A stretch of DNA of 64,000 nucleotides. Source: Leptofilum sp965223525 (GTDB lineage Bacteria; Chloroflexota; Anaerolineae; Promineifilales; Promineifilaceae). A program made the position numbers and the translations under genes. Of this stretch, positions 8,360-17,854 are shown piece after piece. Each line of letters opens with the position of its first letter. The first letter of the stretch is position 1. Location of the stretch: the NCBI RefSeq assembly GCF_965223525.1, contig NZ_OZ245005.1, positions 310,001 through 374,000 on the forward strand, given 5' to 3'. Below the pieces are notes generated by a model. It saw only the letters and a list, made by a program, of their open reading frames with translations. It made no database searches and was not told the DNA's origin.

Positions 8360-9283
8360 TTACGGAAGATGTTCTGCCAAAAATGCCCGCATTTGTTCTG
8401 TAAACGTATCTGGATCAATTGTGAAAATATTTAGATGCCCCGCACCGGGAATGGTGTGCAGCTGCTTGGGTTCATTAGCAGCAGCAAAAATAGCGCGCCC
8501 CTGTGCCACTGGCACAATGCGATCCTGCTCGCCGTGCAGAAGCAGAAGTGGCATATTTAGATTTTCCACAATCGCAACCGTCCGAATCTCGGTGAGCGGC
8601 TCATCCGTGGCTGAATCAATCCGGCTGAATACGGTAGCGGCTAAAAAGCCGGGGGCGCGAGCAATGCTTGGCATAATGTTGGGCATATTTTCTTCCAGAC
8701 TGGCGTAGGTGCTTTCCAGCACTAGCACAGCTAACTCTGGCAGTTGGGATGCCGCCAAAGCTGCCGCCGCTCCGCCCATAGATTTGCCCACCAAGCCAAT
8801 ACGGGTCGAGTCTACCTCTGGGCGGGTCTGCAAATATTCAAAGGCAGCAACCAGGTCTCTAGATTCAGCCTGCCCCCAGGTGGAGATGGCGTCGCCACTC
8901 TCGCCGTGATTCCGCAAATCAACCAGCAATGAACCGTAGCCTGCCTGGTGCATGGCAGCAGCCTGCGCTAGCAGCGCACCCCGGTTGCCGCCAAAGCCAT
9001 GCGCGTAGATGAACACTGCTCCGTTGCCATCTTCTGGGGGCGGCACAAACCAGGCGGCTATGGTGATGCCATCGGCCGTTGTGAATCGCACTGTCTCGGC
9101 GGCGAGATCAAAATCGGCTGGGGTTTGGCTGGGTTGACTGCGTCGTGGATAGAGCAGCCTGTCTGCACTTTGCCCAATGAGCCGATTACCATACCAAACG
9201 GCCGTTCCCACCCCCACTACCAACACACCAAGAACTATCCAACCAACAATGCCCATACGCCCTCGCCTTTTGCTACGACTCAT
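8360..9283 (-). CDS. Membrane-anchored alpha/beta hydrolase
   Basis: After an N-terminal basic segment and one membrane helix, the 307-residue protein has an alpha/beta hydrolase fold: the oxyanion-side YAHGFGGNRG, the nucleophile elbow GKSMGG, the acid in HGEQDRIVP and the catalytic histidine in GAGHLN. It therefore probably acts as an esterase or lipase at the outer face of the membrane. A TTG start at 9295 is possible, but ATG 9283 has GGAG 7 nt upstream. It overlaps the end of the M20 peptidase gene by 11 bp, implying coupling. A paralogue with the same architecture lies at 54029-54922. Confidence 0.85.
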   Translation of the reverse strand: MSRSKRRGRMGIVGWIVLGVLVVGVGTAVWYGNRLIGQSADRLLYPRRSQPSQTPADFDLAAETVRFTTADGITIAAWFVPPPEDGNGAVFIYAHGFGGNRGALLAQAAAMHQAGYGSLLVDLRNHGESGDAISTWGQAESRDLVAAFEYLQTRPEVDSTRIGLVGKSMGGAAAALAASQLPELAVLVLESTYASLEENMPNIMPSIARAPGFLAATVFSRIDSATDEPLTEIRTVAIVENLNMPLLLLHGEQDRIVPVAQGRAIFAAANEPKQLHTIPGAGHLNIFTIDPDTFTEQMRAFLAEHLP

Positions 9284-10523
9284 CAAACGCTCCAATCAAA
9301 TTGAGTACCGCCATCGTATTCAACGTTGCTTTCGGTACAAATGAACTGACCTTCACATATTCCTGATCTTTACTGCCATCTTCGCTCCGTTCGGAGCAGT
9401 GGGCATTGCCGCCAGAAGGCCCAAGCCCATCAATGCAAGGCACTTGCTGCCAAAAATGGTTGCCATCGCTCAACCCGCCCCGCTCCTCAGGCAAAATGGT
9501 GAAGCCCAGCGACTCGCCCGCCTCTTTCCAAACGTTAAACAGGCGATCCGTTGCCTCATTCCGCGCCCACGGCGGCGTCTTACGGTACAGGTTCACCGCA
9601 ACCGAACAGGCGTAGCCATCCAATGGGCTATGCACATCAGATTGCCCGTTTAGAGCCAAAATCTTATCTACCGTCTCGCCAAAAACAGTTGGCTTAAAGG
9701 TTCGCATTTCCAACCAGGATTCTGCCTCGTGCGGCACGCGGTTGGTGACGACGCCGCCACGCATGGTGCCCACGTTCACCGTCACCTGCTGCTCGTAGTT
9801 GGTTATGTCGGCCAGCTTGAGAATGGTATGGGCCATCTGCACCACGGCGTTGGCACCGTTGGGATGAAAGCTGCCTGCGTGGGAAGCCCGACCTTCTGTT
9901 TTTACCTGGAAGATGGCCATACCCTTGCGCGCCACCACAATTTGGAAGGTATCGTCTACCTTGCTGCCGCCTTCAAAAATAAGGCAACCTAATGTGTTGG
10001 GACCAGTCAGCCGCTCGGTACACAAACGGCCGAAATCTTCTGCCTCGGCCTCTTCAGAGGCGTCAATGAGGATGACCCAATTGATGGCGTCAAACTGCTC
10101 TGGAGCATGCTGCTGCAATGCCTCTAGCATCATATAGATGAGCACCGTGCCGCCTTTGATGTCTACCGTGCCTGGGCCGTAGATGCGGTCGCCTTCTTGG
10201 CGCCAATGGAAGTTGTTGCGCTCTTCTTCATGAGCAGGAAAAACGGTGTCGTGGTGGGAGACGAGGCCGATTTTTTTGTTGGTACGGCCGTTCCGCGTGA
10301 GAACTAAATGCTTGCCGTAATGTAAAATGGCGGATTGGATAAATTCTGCTTCAAAACCAAGCTGGGCAAACAGTTCGGCCGTCATCCGTCCCAGCGCATT
10401 CACGCCAGTGGCGTTGGCGGTAAAGCTATTGATGTCTACCATTTGGTGGAGTGTGTCTAAATAATTGGGTAAGTTTGCTTCAAAATGTGCCTGCAACGTG
10501 GCGGGCAACGTAATGCGATTCAT
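9273..10523 (-). CDS. M20-family metallopeptidase (CPG2/ArgE-like)
   Basis: This predicted zinc-dependent aminoacyl or peptide hydrolase has 416 residues. Metal-binding signatures are visible: SHHDTVFP (HxD), GPGTVDIKGG (bridging Asp), IDASEEAEAE (EE), FEGGSK and the late GGLSDGNHF histidine. The lid domain has ASHAGSFHPNGANA. The start at 10523 was preferred over 10556 because of an excellent AAGGAAGG ribosome site 5-6 nt upstream. The stop overlaps the start of the downstream hydrolase gene. It is only distantly similar to the M20 enzyme at 3773-4930, so it is not a recent duplicate. Confidence 0.88.
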   Translation of the reverse strand: MNRITLPATLQAHFEANLPNYLDTLHQMVDINSFTANATGVNALGRMTAELFAQLGFEAEFIQSAILHYGKHLVLTRNGRTNKKIGLVSHHDTVFPAHEEERNNFHWRQEGDRIYGPGTVDIKGGTVLIYMMLEALQQHAPEQFDAINWVILIDASEEAEAEDFGRLCTERLTGPNTLGCLIFEGGSKVDDTFQIVVARKGMAIFQVKTEGRASHAGSFHPNGANAVVQMAHTILKLADITNYEQQVTVNVGTMRGGVVTNRVPHEAESWLEMRTFKPTVFGETVDKILALNGQSDVHSPLDGYACSVAVNLYRKTPPWARNEATDRLFNVWKEAGESLGFTILPEERGGLSDGNHFWQQVPCIDGLGPSGGNAHCSERSEDGSKDQEYVKVSSFVPKATLNTMAVLNLIGAFDES

Positions 10524-10712
10524 GCGACCTTCCTTAATGAAATTGCCACAGAGCACACAGAGAATTTAAAGATTTTAGCAAGCATATTGTTCAGTACGTT
10601 CTGTAGCAAAAATTTGTTTGGTCTTTCTATCACGATCCCCCGTTTTAGGCGAATTGGTTATACCAATGGGCAAGCAGTCCAAAATTCGGGTAAACTTAGC
10701 GGCTGATAGTTT

Positions 10713-10772
10713 TAGTTGCTGGTGATTAGTGGCTAGTTATGAGTATTAGCCACCAGCAACTAGCCACCAACT
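10713..10772. repeat. Heptad-word palindrome (TAGTTGC/TGGTGGC words)
   Basis: The left arm reads as successive heptads TAGTTGC, TGGTGAT, TAGTGGC and TAGTTAT (10713-10740). The right arm at 10745-10772 is the complement of the same words. It sits directly upstream of the ribosome site of the gamma-glutamyltransferase-like gene. An apparent in-frame ATG at 10739 lies inside it and is probably not a real start. Confidence 0.75.
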
Positions 10773-10786
10773 TTGGAGTGAAATTT

Positions 10787-12376
10787 ATGCGTGGAGTGAT
10801 TGCTGCTGGAGATGCAGGAACGGCCGCTGCCGGACAACAGATTTTGCAAGCGGGAGGTAACGCGGTGGATGCTGCCGTCGCCGCCGCCTTTGCGTCATTC
10901 ATAGCTGAAATTGGGGTAGTGCATCTGGGCGGTAGCGGCATTGCCCACCTGTACGACCCGCAAAGCGGCCGTTCGCTTGTCTACGACTTTTTCAGCAATA
11001 CTCCTGGTTTAGAAGGGACATCCCCCAATCCACTAGACTTTCATGAAGTGACCATTGATTTTGGGGCGACAACGCAAAATTTCCACCTGGGGCGGGCGTC
11101 GGTAGCAGTGCCGGGCAACATTGCCGGGCTGTGCCAAATGGCGGCAGATTACGGCCGTCTCCCGCTAGAAACTCTCCTCCAACCTGCCCTCAAGCTAGCC
11201 AAAGATGGCCTGTCCATCGCCCCTTTCCAAGCAGAAACCTGCGCTTTGCTGCAACCCCTGTACACTTACACCGCCGGGATGCGTGCTATATTTTCGGCAA
11301 ACGGCCGTATGATCCGCGCTAACGAAAGATTGTACGTACCCAACCTGTACGACACTTTGCAAACCCTCGCCCGCGAAGGAGCCGCCTTTGCCCAAACGGG
11401 CGCATTGGCGCAGGCGCTGGCTGCTGACCAAGCTCAAAACGGTGGGCTACTCACGCTAACAGATCTGGCCAATTATCGTGTCCAGAAGCTCCCTTCCATT
11501 CGCTTGCCCTACCGCGAATACGAAATTTTGCTGCCGCCGCCCAGCTCCACTGGGGGGGTACTTACCGCCTTTACGCTCAAGCTACTGACCCATTTTGATA
11601 TGCAAAAACGGCCGCACGGCTCCGCCAGCCATCTGCAACTGCTATACGAAGTTATGGTGGCAACCAACCGCGCCCGAAACCTGTGGGAAGATGCCAGCGA
11701 CGCCCTGCCGGTGGAAGAAGCAATCGGCCGTTTTCTGGATGACCGCTTTGTGAAGGGGTATGTAGAAGAAGTACAAGACGCCCTCATCAGCAAAAGTGCC
11801 TCGCCGTTTGCCCCGGAACCGCCCGCACCGAACAACACCAGCCACCTCAGCGTGGTAGATGGCGACGGGCTAGCCGTGAGCCTTACCACTACGGCAGGCG
11901 AATCTGCCGGGTATGTGGTGCCAAGCACCGGCTACATCCCCAACAACATGATGGGCGAGGCAGATTTGCACCCCAACGGCTTCCACACCCGCCCTGTTGG
12001 GCAGCGACTGCCCACTATGATGACCCCCGTTGTAGTGCTAAAAGATGGGCAGACGCGGCTGGTGTTGGGCAGCGGTGGCAGTATACGCATTCGTAGTGCT
12101 ATTATGCAGGTACTCAGTAATTTGCTAGATTACCGAATGTCGCTGGACGATGCCGTGAACACGGCACGGGTGCATGTGGAGGATGGTGCGCTTCAGTGTG
12201 AGCTGGGCTATCAGCCAGAGGCGGTGGATGAGCTAGAGGGAATGGGGTATCCGGTCAATCGGTGGCCAGTACGCAGTATCTATTTTGGTGGGGCACACTC
12301 AGTTTCTCGCAAGACAAACGGCCGTTTGGTGGCCGCTGGTGACAGCAGACGAGGTGGCGCAACGGCCGTTGCCTAA
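10787..12376 (+). CDS. Gamma-glutamyltransferase-family (Ntn-hydrolase) protein
   Basis: The 529-residue protein has the GGT fold beginning with GVIAAGDAGTAAAGQQIL and GGNAVDAAVA. The conserved precursor cleavage site NNTSHLSVVD places the catalytic threonine at about T351, where autoprocessing would give two subunits. The sequence after it (TTTAGESAGYVVPSTGYIPNNMMGE, split by short loops) matches the family. No signal peptide is visible, so it is likely cytoplasmic or a GGT-like acylase. ATG 10787 was chosen because GGAG lies 8 nt upstream; an upstream ATG at 10739 falls within a palindromic repeat. The substrate, glutathione or another gamma-glutamyl compound, is unknown. Confidence 0.88.
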   Translation: MRGVIAAGDAGTAAAGQQILQAGGNAVDAAVAAAFASFIAEIGVVHLGGSGIAHLYDPQSGRSLVYDFFSNTPGLEGTSPNPLDFHEVTIDFGATTQNFHLGRASVAVPGNIAGLCQMAADYGRLPLETLLQPALKLAKDGLSIAPFQAETCALLQPLYTYTAGMRAIFSANGRMIRANERLYVPNLYDTLQTLAREGAAFAQTGALAQALAADQAQNGGLLTLTDLANYRVQKLPSIRLPYREYEILLPPPSSTGGVLTAFTLKLLTHFDMQKRPHGSASHLQLLYEVMVATNRARNLWEDASDALPVEEAIGRFLDDRFVKGYVEEVQDALISKSASPFAPEPPAPNNTSHLSVVDGDGLAVSLTTTAGESAGYVVPSTGYIPNNMMGEADLHPNGFHTRPVGQRLPTMMTPVVVLKDGQTRLVLGSGGSIRIRSAIMQVLSNLLDYRMSLDDAVNTARVHVEDGALQCELGYQPEAVDELEGMGYPVNRWPVRSIYFGGAHSVSRKTNGRLVAAGDSRRGGATAVA

Positions 12377-12456
12377 AATGGCAATTTGTGACACAAATGA
12401 ACGCTTTGCGTCTAATAAGTTGCCTTGCTTATCAACCACACATCGAGGGGTTCCAA

Positions 12457-12834
12457 ATGAAGGTACCACAAGCACTAATCGTTGAAGACGTTACCGACTT
12501 GGCCGTGATTTTTGCCCAAGCAATTGCAGCTGCTGGGTATGAAGTAACCACCTTGGCTGATGGGCTCTTAGCCCAAACCTACCTCAATGAGACAGTGCCC
12601 GACTTGATCCTGCTGGACATTCATCTGCCCCACCTGCGCGGCGATAAACTATTTCAGCACCTCCACCGAGACCCGCAATTTAATCAAACAAAGATCATCA
12701 TTGTCACGGCCGATTCCCACCGGGGTGAAGAGCTACGAGAAGAAGTGGATTTGGTACTTCTTAAGCCCATTAGCTATTTACAACTGCGCGACCTAACAAG
12801 CCGTTTAGCCACCGTCCAAAAATCGCCTGGCTAA
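12457..12834 (+). CDS. Stand-alone receiver (CheY-like) protein
   Basis: The 126 residues form only a response-regulator receiver domain: the acidic pair in IVEDV, the phospho-acceptor in LILLDIHLP, the threonine switch in IIVTADS and the lysine in LLKPIS. No output domain follows, so it would act by protein interaction, and there is no adjacent histidine kinase. ATG 12457 has GAGGGG 7 nt upstream; the frame is open back to a GTG at 12388, but that start has no ribosome site. Confidence 0.8.
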   Translation: MKVPQALIVEDVTDLAVIFAQAIAAAGYEVTTLADGLLAQTYLNETVPDLILLDIHLPHLRGDKLFQHLHRDPQFNQTKIIIVTADSHRGEELREEVDLVLLKPISYLQLRDLTSRLATVQKSPG

Positions 12835-12838
12835 ACCA

Positions 12839-12903
12839 ACAGATTACGCAGATTTTCCTGATTGCCCTTCATTTTTATCAGGAAGATCAGGGCAATCAGC
12901 GTC
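12839..12903. repeat. Nonamer-word palindrome (ACAGATTNC class)
   Basis: The left arm has consecutive 9-bp words ACAGATTAC, GCAGATTTT and CCTGATTGC. The right arm (12878-12903) is the complement of GCTGATTGC, CCTGATCTT and CCTGAT. It lies between two convergent genes and could serve as a bidirectional terminator. Confidence 0.7.
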
Positions 12904-12957
12904 CTCTTTACGAAGAAGAGAAATTTCTCCCTGCAATCAGAATGACAATTGTAAATA

Positions 12958-15876
12958 TCAGTGTAGTGAGAGGTCAGCAATCATCGTGAGAAAGACGCTA
13001 TTTTCTAGCTGGTTGTACTGGTTAGCTGGTGCTTCTGCCCAGGCGACAATGTCTTGGCCATCTTCCACTCGCGCCATTAAAAAGCCCCAGACCGTACCGG
13101 CCTCCGGGTCGTCGTAGCTAAAATCAACCCGCAGCCAAACCAATCCGCCCAGCGGGAAATCATATGGTTCACCAACCTCAAAGTTTTGCACATCTGCGCC
13201 TGCATCACGCGCCAATGAGGTAACGACACCAAGCGTATCCAGCGTGGTCGGCTCTGTGCGGAGGGCAACAAAAGTGGTTGCCCCAGCACCAAACCATTCC
13301 CAACTACCTACTTGCTGGTAGGCAAAGGTGGCAGGCTGCGCCACCGTGAAGTCGTCTAGCGAAGCAATCGGCCAGCGCCCAGGTTGAAGGCCAATGCCTA
13401 CGTCACGGTAAGCCCAGCTTTCGGCGATGGTTTGCACGGCTGCCTGGGTGGTTGCTTCGTCGCTAGACAATCCATCCACATCTACCACAAAGCCAGTACC
13501 GTTATGCACAAAGGTGAGAAAGATGCCGGTGTGTTCACCATCCTCCGGCTGATTGTAACCGTAAACAGTCCGCAAGCCGGGCTGCCCCGCTACCAAAATC
13601 TCATCTTCAAACAAAATGTCTACCGCGCCAAACTGCTGGAGCGTTTGCGCTTTGAGCGTTTCGGGAGTGATGGCTGTGTCTAGATTGGGATAAATTGTGA
13701 CCTGGAATTGGGTACTGCCTTGCCGTTGGCTCGTGTAAAGCAAGGTGTCCTGGTAGCGGGGGTAAAACCACGCTTCGGGGTACAAGAATTGGAAACCCAG
13801 GTAGGGGTCCAGGTAGGCTTCGTAGCTGGGGGTGAGGACACTGTTGTCCACAATGAGATCAATAAAGGAAACGGCCGTCTGCCCCGCCACATTCTCCGCC
13901 TGAAAACCAAAAAAGTGACGGCCGTCTGGCAATGGTCGCCACTCAAAATAAAGTGCACGATTGTCATCGAAGAAGAGGCTCGTGCCCGGTTCGCGCAAAA
14001 ATTCTCCATCAGCGTAGAAAAGGGTGTATAGCTGGAACTCATCGCCCGGCTGGGGTAACAGTTCCGCAGGCGCGTCGGTGGCGTCTGACTGCACTGTCCA
14101 GACCCGCGTGAAGCTGGCGGTGCGGTGGTCAAAAACGAGATTGGCGTCCACGTAATTCTCGCCGTTGGCCCGGCGGTAGCGGCCCTGTACTGTGAACAGG
14201 GTGCTACCCGGCTTGGTGGGCCACATCACCACAAAGTCGCCGTTGTCGAAGCTGTCGTACAGATAGGTTACTTCCGTTTCCCAAACGTAAAAATCATCAT
14301 GCACGCCGTCGCGCCACTCCACAATTTGGCTGCCATCGGGCAAAAAGGTGGGTTCCGGGTTGAGGTGGTCGTACTCTAGCAGGAGTTGACGGCCGTCTTC
14401 CAAATAGCGTCCGGCAATGAGGGCCACGTTTTCCACATCGCGGCCAATTACCTGAAAGTTGATAAAGGCGGGATTTTGCAGCCCAGCCACGGGAGCCTGC
14501 GCCGCGCTAAGATTCACGGCTGGCGGTGGCAGCTCTGCCTGGCCGACGGCGTGGTACGTTTGTAAGAAGGCGTCCCAGGCGGCGAGTTGGGTGGTTGTGC
14601 TGTAATCGGTGTCGTAAAAACGGCCGTTCCGAGGAAAGTATATCGCTACCCCCTGGCTATTTTTTAGCCCTGCCCCGGTGCCGTTGGCAATGACGGCATT
14701 GCTGACGGCAGCCATAACCTCATTTGCCGCATTGACAACGGCCGTATCCGGGCTGCGCTGCGCCAGAATCGAGGCAAAATGGTACAAATCAATGGCGGCG
14801 TACTGTTCAAAACTGTCTGGGTAGACGCGGGCAAAGGCGGCTGCGCCACTGCGGGCATCACCTACCGCGCTGGCAACAAAGGCGGGTTCCACGATGAGGG
14901 CGTTGGCTAGCTGCTCAACCGCCAGCGTTACCCCTTCTAGCTGGCTCAAATCAACGGCCGACATGGTGACAAAATCGTCGGGCTGTACGGCCGTGTAAAA
15001 GTTGAGAAATTCCTCTACCATGCTGCTGGCCAGGGAACGGCCGTCTACGGCAGGATTGGCGTACAGGGTGCGGAGCAACGCTTCGTAATCCCAGCCTAGT
15101 CCGGGGGTAAGTTCTTCTGAACCGACGGCGTAATTTGTGAACGGCCGTACCGCTTGAAACACATCCAGCTGCCCCATCAAGCAGGCATCAAAGCCAATCA
15201 CATCTAGTTTGGACACCCCCGCTTCGGCCAAACCAATCTCCAATGCACCTTGCAAATCCGGCAGGCTGATGTGGTCGCCATTGTCAAAGGTCGGTGCGTC
15301 CCCATCGTAGGCGATGCCGCTCCAGCCCGCCCCATGATCCCACACAATGAGCGCGTACCGATTGGCCGGAAAGCTCTGAATCCCCCAGCTAATAAAATCA
15401 GCCAGCACCGCCGGATCGCCCATGTTTTGCTCACCCAAGCCTTGCAGCGGCTCAGAGTTGAGCAAGTTGCGGTCATCATCCCCCAAAATGCGGTAGCGGC
15501 GCGTGTCGCTCCAATCGCCATCAAGACTGGTTTCTCCCAAAGCGCGGTCAATCTGCACGATGACATTGACTTGCTCGCTGCTGCCCGCCGCTTCCATCTC
15601 ATTCAGGTCCAGCAGCCCTGGCAGCTCCAGATTATTATCCGCGTCCATGTAGATGAGGATGGTCCAGTCGTCCAAAGTAGCGTCATAGGTGGCCGTGGGC
15701 AGCGGGGCACTAGTGGGTGGCGGCGTGGGGCTGGGCAAGGCGGGGGTCGGTGGGTTGGGGATGGATTGGGAGGTTGGGAGGAGTGGAACGTTTGTAGGCA
15801 GAGGCGTCGCCTGCTTAAAACCATCACACCCAAGCAAAACCAAGGAAACCAACCACAAAACAGCAATTAAACGCAT
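12958..15876 (-). CDS. Secreted lipoprotein cysteine peptidase, clostripain (C11) family
   Basis: With ATG 15876 the protein (972 residues) starts with a clean lipoprotein signal, hydrophobic to LLGC at position 17, followed by a Pro/Thr-rich linker to about residue 65. The C11 peptidase domain shows DDWTILIYMDADNNLE, the catalytic histidine in VWDHGAGW (H171) and the catalytic cysteine in IGFDACLMG (C222). The C-terminal half (about 450-970) has beta-rich segments without a recognised family, possibly substrate or surface binding. A longer frame back to 16014 adds an unlikely N terminus. It probably cleaves after arginine or lysine outside the cell. It carries eight exact ACGGCCGT copies, so it looks resident. 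Confidence 0.85.
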   Translation of the reverse strand: MRLIAVLWLVSLVLLGCDGFKQATPLPTNVPLLPTSQSIPNPPTPALPSPTPPPTSAPLPTATYDATLDDWTILIYMDADNNLELPGLLDLNEMEAAGSSEQVNVIVQIDRALGETSLDGDWSDTRRYRILGDDDRNLLNSEPLQGLGEQNMGDPAVLADFISWGIQSFPANRYALIVWDHGAGWSGIAYDGDAPTFDNGDHISLPDLQGALEIGLAEAGVSKLDVIGFDACLMGQLDVFQAVRPFTNYAVGSEELTPGLGWDYEALLRTLYANPAVDGRSLASSMVEEFLNFYTAVQPDDFVTMSAVDLSQLEGVTLAVEQLANALIVEPAFVASAVGDARSGAAAFARVYPDSFEQYAAIDLYHFASILAQRSPDTAVVNAANEVMAAVSNAVIANGTGAGLKNSQGVAIYFPRNGRFYDTDYSTTTQLAAWDAFLQTYHAVGQAELPPPAVNLSAAQAPVAGLQNPAFINFQVIGRDVENVALIAGRYLEDGRQLLLEYDHLNPEPTFLPDGSQIVEWRDGVHDDFYVWETEVTYLYDSFDNGDFVVMWPTKPGSTLFTVQGRYRRANGENYVDANLVFDHRTASFTRVWTVQSDATDAPAELLPQPGDEFQLYTLFYADGEFLREPGTSLFFDDNRALYFEWRPLPDGRHFFGFQAENVAGQTAVSFIDLIVDNSVLTPSYEAYLDPYLGFQFLYPEAWFYPRYQDTLLYTSQRQGSTQFQVTIYPNLDTAITPETLKAQTLQQFGAVDILFEDEILVAGQPGLRTVYGYNQPEDGEHTGIFLTFVHNGTGFVVDVDGLSSDEATTQAAVQTIAESWAYRDVGIGLQPGRWPIASLDDFTVAQPATFAYQQVGSWEWFGAGATTFVALRTEPTTLDTLGVVTSLARDAGADVQNFEVGEPYDFPLGGLVWLRVDFSYDDPEAGTVWGFLMARVEDGQDIVAWAEAPANQYNQLENSVFLTMIADLSLH

Positions 15877-16006
15877 TCGCAAAACACACATACAGCAATT
15901 ATCCACAGATTGCGCCAATTGACGCAAATTGGGCAAATTTTCTTTTCTCGCGATTGACTTAAAGAGCACGCAGCTTGAGCAAATAAACAGACAAAAGAAA
16001 AAGAAT

Positions 16007-16037
16007 TTGCACAATCCAGGCGAATACTATAGTATTC
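16007..16037 (+). promoter_or_regulatory. Methylase promoter with perfect 16-bp palindromic operator
   Basis: GAATACTATAGTATTC at 16022-16037 is a perfect palindrome ending 4 bp before the methylase ATG. TATAGT (16028-16033) inside it can act as a -10 element with TTGCAC (16007-16012) 15 bp upstream, so transcription would begin at or near the ATG and the mRNA would be nearly leaderless. Half-sites of the same sequence precede the controller gene at 18105-18135, so this is the likely binding site of that protein. Confidence 0.7.
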
Positions 16038-16041
16038 TGAC

Positions 16042-17178
16042 ATGGAAGACTATACAGTCATTGATTTATTCAGCGGATGTGGGGGAATGTCTTGGGGGCT
16101 CCATAAAGAAGGTTTCAAAGTATTAGCTGGAATTGATAACAATCCTGCAGCGATAAAGACATTTCAATTGAATCACCGTGAAGCCCAAACCTATTTACAA
16201 GATATTACACAATTAGATCCAACTACAGTAAAACAAGACCTTGGTTTAGGACTAGGTGAACTAGATTGTCTTATTGGCGGTCCTCCATGTCAGGGCTTTT
16301 CCAAAAATGTCCCCGCAGCTTATAGATTTTTGGAAGATCCACGTAATCAATTGTTTCGTTATTTTTTAGATTTCGCAAGAACTTTAATGCCAAAAGTAAT
16401 TGTAATGGAGAATGTTGCACCTATTTATAAAGCCTATAATGGCGCAGTAAGAAATGAAATAGTCGAAACGCTCGAAGATTATGGCTATAAAGTTAATGTG
16501 AAAGTTTTGTGGGCACACAAGTATGGCATTCCTCAACGTAGACAGAGGTGTTTCTTTTTTGCATCCTTAACTGAGAAAACACCAGGGTTTCCGTTGGAAA
16601 CACATGGCGAAAAAGAAGAGTGGACATTATTTTCTAAAAAACAAAAATATCGATCTGCTTGGTCTGCTATTTGCGACCTACCTGTACTACAAAACGGGGA
16701 AGGTTACGAGCCATTGTCCTATACAATCGAACCGCAAAATGGATATCAACAAATAATGCGAAAAGACAGTCTCGAGCTTTACGATCACATAACCCGCAAA
16801 CTCAGAAAGGTTCAATTTGCTCGAATCTCATCAATAGGCCCCGGAGAAGGGCTTAAACAATTGCCCGCTGAAATTCGTCCGAAGTCAGGTTACAGTGGTG
16901 CATATGGAAGACTTGATTACGAAATGGTTTCTCCCACTATTACAAGATGGTTTTTTCATCCGGGTTCAGGGCGATTTTGCCATCCAAGAGAAGTTCGTCT
17001 AATGACCATACGGGAGGCAGCAAGAATACAATCCTTCTCAGATGATTTTAGATTTACTGGCACGTATATAGAAAAATCACATCAAGTTGGCAATGCGGTT
17101 CCTCCATATTTAATGCAGGTACTTGCCCCTGAAATTAAGAGTTGTCTAGTTGATGAGCCAGAAACTGTACAACATTAG
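16042..17178 (+). CDS. DNA (cytosine-5) methyltransferase of a type II R-M system
   Basis: All main C5-methylase motifs are present in 378 residues: motif I DLFSGCGGMSWG, motif IV GGPPCQGFSKN with catalytic C83, motif VI VMENV (123-125), motif VIII GIPQRRQR, and motif X QVGNAVPPYL near the C terminus. The target-recognition region lies between VIII and X. Its 3' end overlaps the convergent endonuclease gene by 44 bp. Composition is AT-richer than neighbours and no ACGGCCGT is present, consistent with horizontal acquisition. The recognition sequence cannot be deduced; whether it bears any relation to GGCC is an open question. Confidence 0.93.
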   Translation: MEDYTVIDLFSGCGGMSWGLHKEGFKVLAGIDNNPAAIKTFQLNHREAQTYLQDITQLDPTTVKQDLGLGLGELDCLIGGPPCQGFSKNVPAAYRFLEDPRNQLFRYFLDFARTLMPKVIVMENVAPIYKAYNGAVRNEIVETLEDYGYKVNVKVLWAHKYGIPQRRQRCFFFASLTEKTPGFPLETHGEKEEWTLFSKKQKYRSAWSAICDLPVLQNGEGYEPLSYTIEPQNGYQQIMRKDSLELYDHITRKLRKVQFARISSIGPGEGLKQLPAEIRPKSGYSGAYGRLDYEMVSPTITRWFFHPGSGRFCHPREVRLMTIREAARIQSFSDDFRFTGTYIEKSHQVGNAVPPYLMQVLAPEIKSCLVDEPETVQH

Positions 17179-17851
17179 CTAGAGGCAATCTACGCGGCTC
17201 CAAATAAAAAACAGACGCTTGGCTGGAAACTTGAAACCTTTCAAAAAATTGCTTTTGGTTCGGATACCAACGATATACAACAAATCCATCAGAGTTTCTA
17301 ATACCTTGCAATCCAGTTTTGGAAGAATCCGTCCATGACCATGTCAATTCCGTATGACCGTAAATCTCAATGTCATTCTCATAATAAATATATTCTTTGC
17401 GGTTATTTGACTTTATAAGGACACAAACTCTTTTTGAATTGATATTTTGAGTTACTGCATCTTCATTTATTTTCAAATGCCAATGTCTTGTTAGAGCTTG
17501 CCCAAGCAAGGATGAGGGAGAATTAACAGAAAGTTGGTCAAAACCCAACATTTGTGCTTTTTTGAATATATCTGCTCTCTGAATTACCAATTCAAATTCA
17601 ATTGGTGCAGCAAGAGATTTAGTTTTCTGTAATGCTTTTGCCGACCATCCAATATGATTGTTTTGATCAACAACATCATATAACAGTTTGCTACGAGTGT
17701 TTTTGAGTGGATCAACGATTGGTACGTCTTTTACATAGCTGAAAATTGCTTCCCAGATAAAACTGGTTATATCATCTATAAATGGTATGGCATAGGCAGC
17801 TCTAATGCCTTCGAGTAAGCGAACTTGTTCTTCAGATCGAAGTTGATACAC
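17135..17851 (-). CDS. Probable type II restriction endonuclease
   Basis: I do not recognise the family from sequence alone. The call rests on position: a 238-residue soluble protein placed directly after a controller gene (3 bp gap) and convergent to a C5 methylase is the standard layout of C-regulated R-M systems. A possible PD-(D/E)xK-like stretch is the acidic LLYDVVD followed by GWSAKAL around residues 57-75, but this is weak. The gene is AT-rich like the methylase and the controller. Alternative: an unrelated helper or anti-restriction gene. Confidence 0.6.
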   Translation of the reverse strand: MYQLRSEEQVRLLEGIRAAYAIPFIDDITSFIWEAIFSYVKDVPIVDPLKNTRSKLLYDVVDQNNHIGWSAKALQKTKSLAAPIEFELVIQRADIFKKAQMLGFDQLSVNSPSSLLGQALTRHWHLKINEDAVTQNINSKRVCVLIKSNNRKEYIYYENDIEIYGHTELTWSWTDSSKTGLQGIRNSDGFVVYRWYPNQKQFFERFQVSSQASVFYLEPRRLPLANVVQFLAHQLDNS

Positions 17852-17854
17852 AAA

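Noticed and set aside
10739..10786. N-terminal extension of the gamma-glutamyltransferase-like protein from ATG 10739
   Set aside because: The extension is translated from a heptad palindrome, and the ATG at 10787 has a proper GGAG site.
15250..15870. Plus-strand frame of about 206 codons inside the C11 peptidase gene
   Set aside because: It is an antisense shadow of the real minus-strand gene, and its translation has no recognisable domain.
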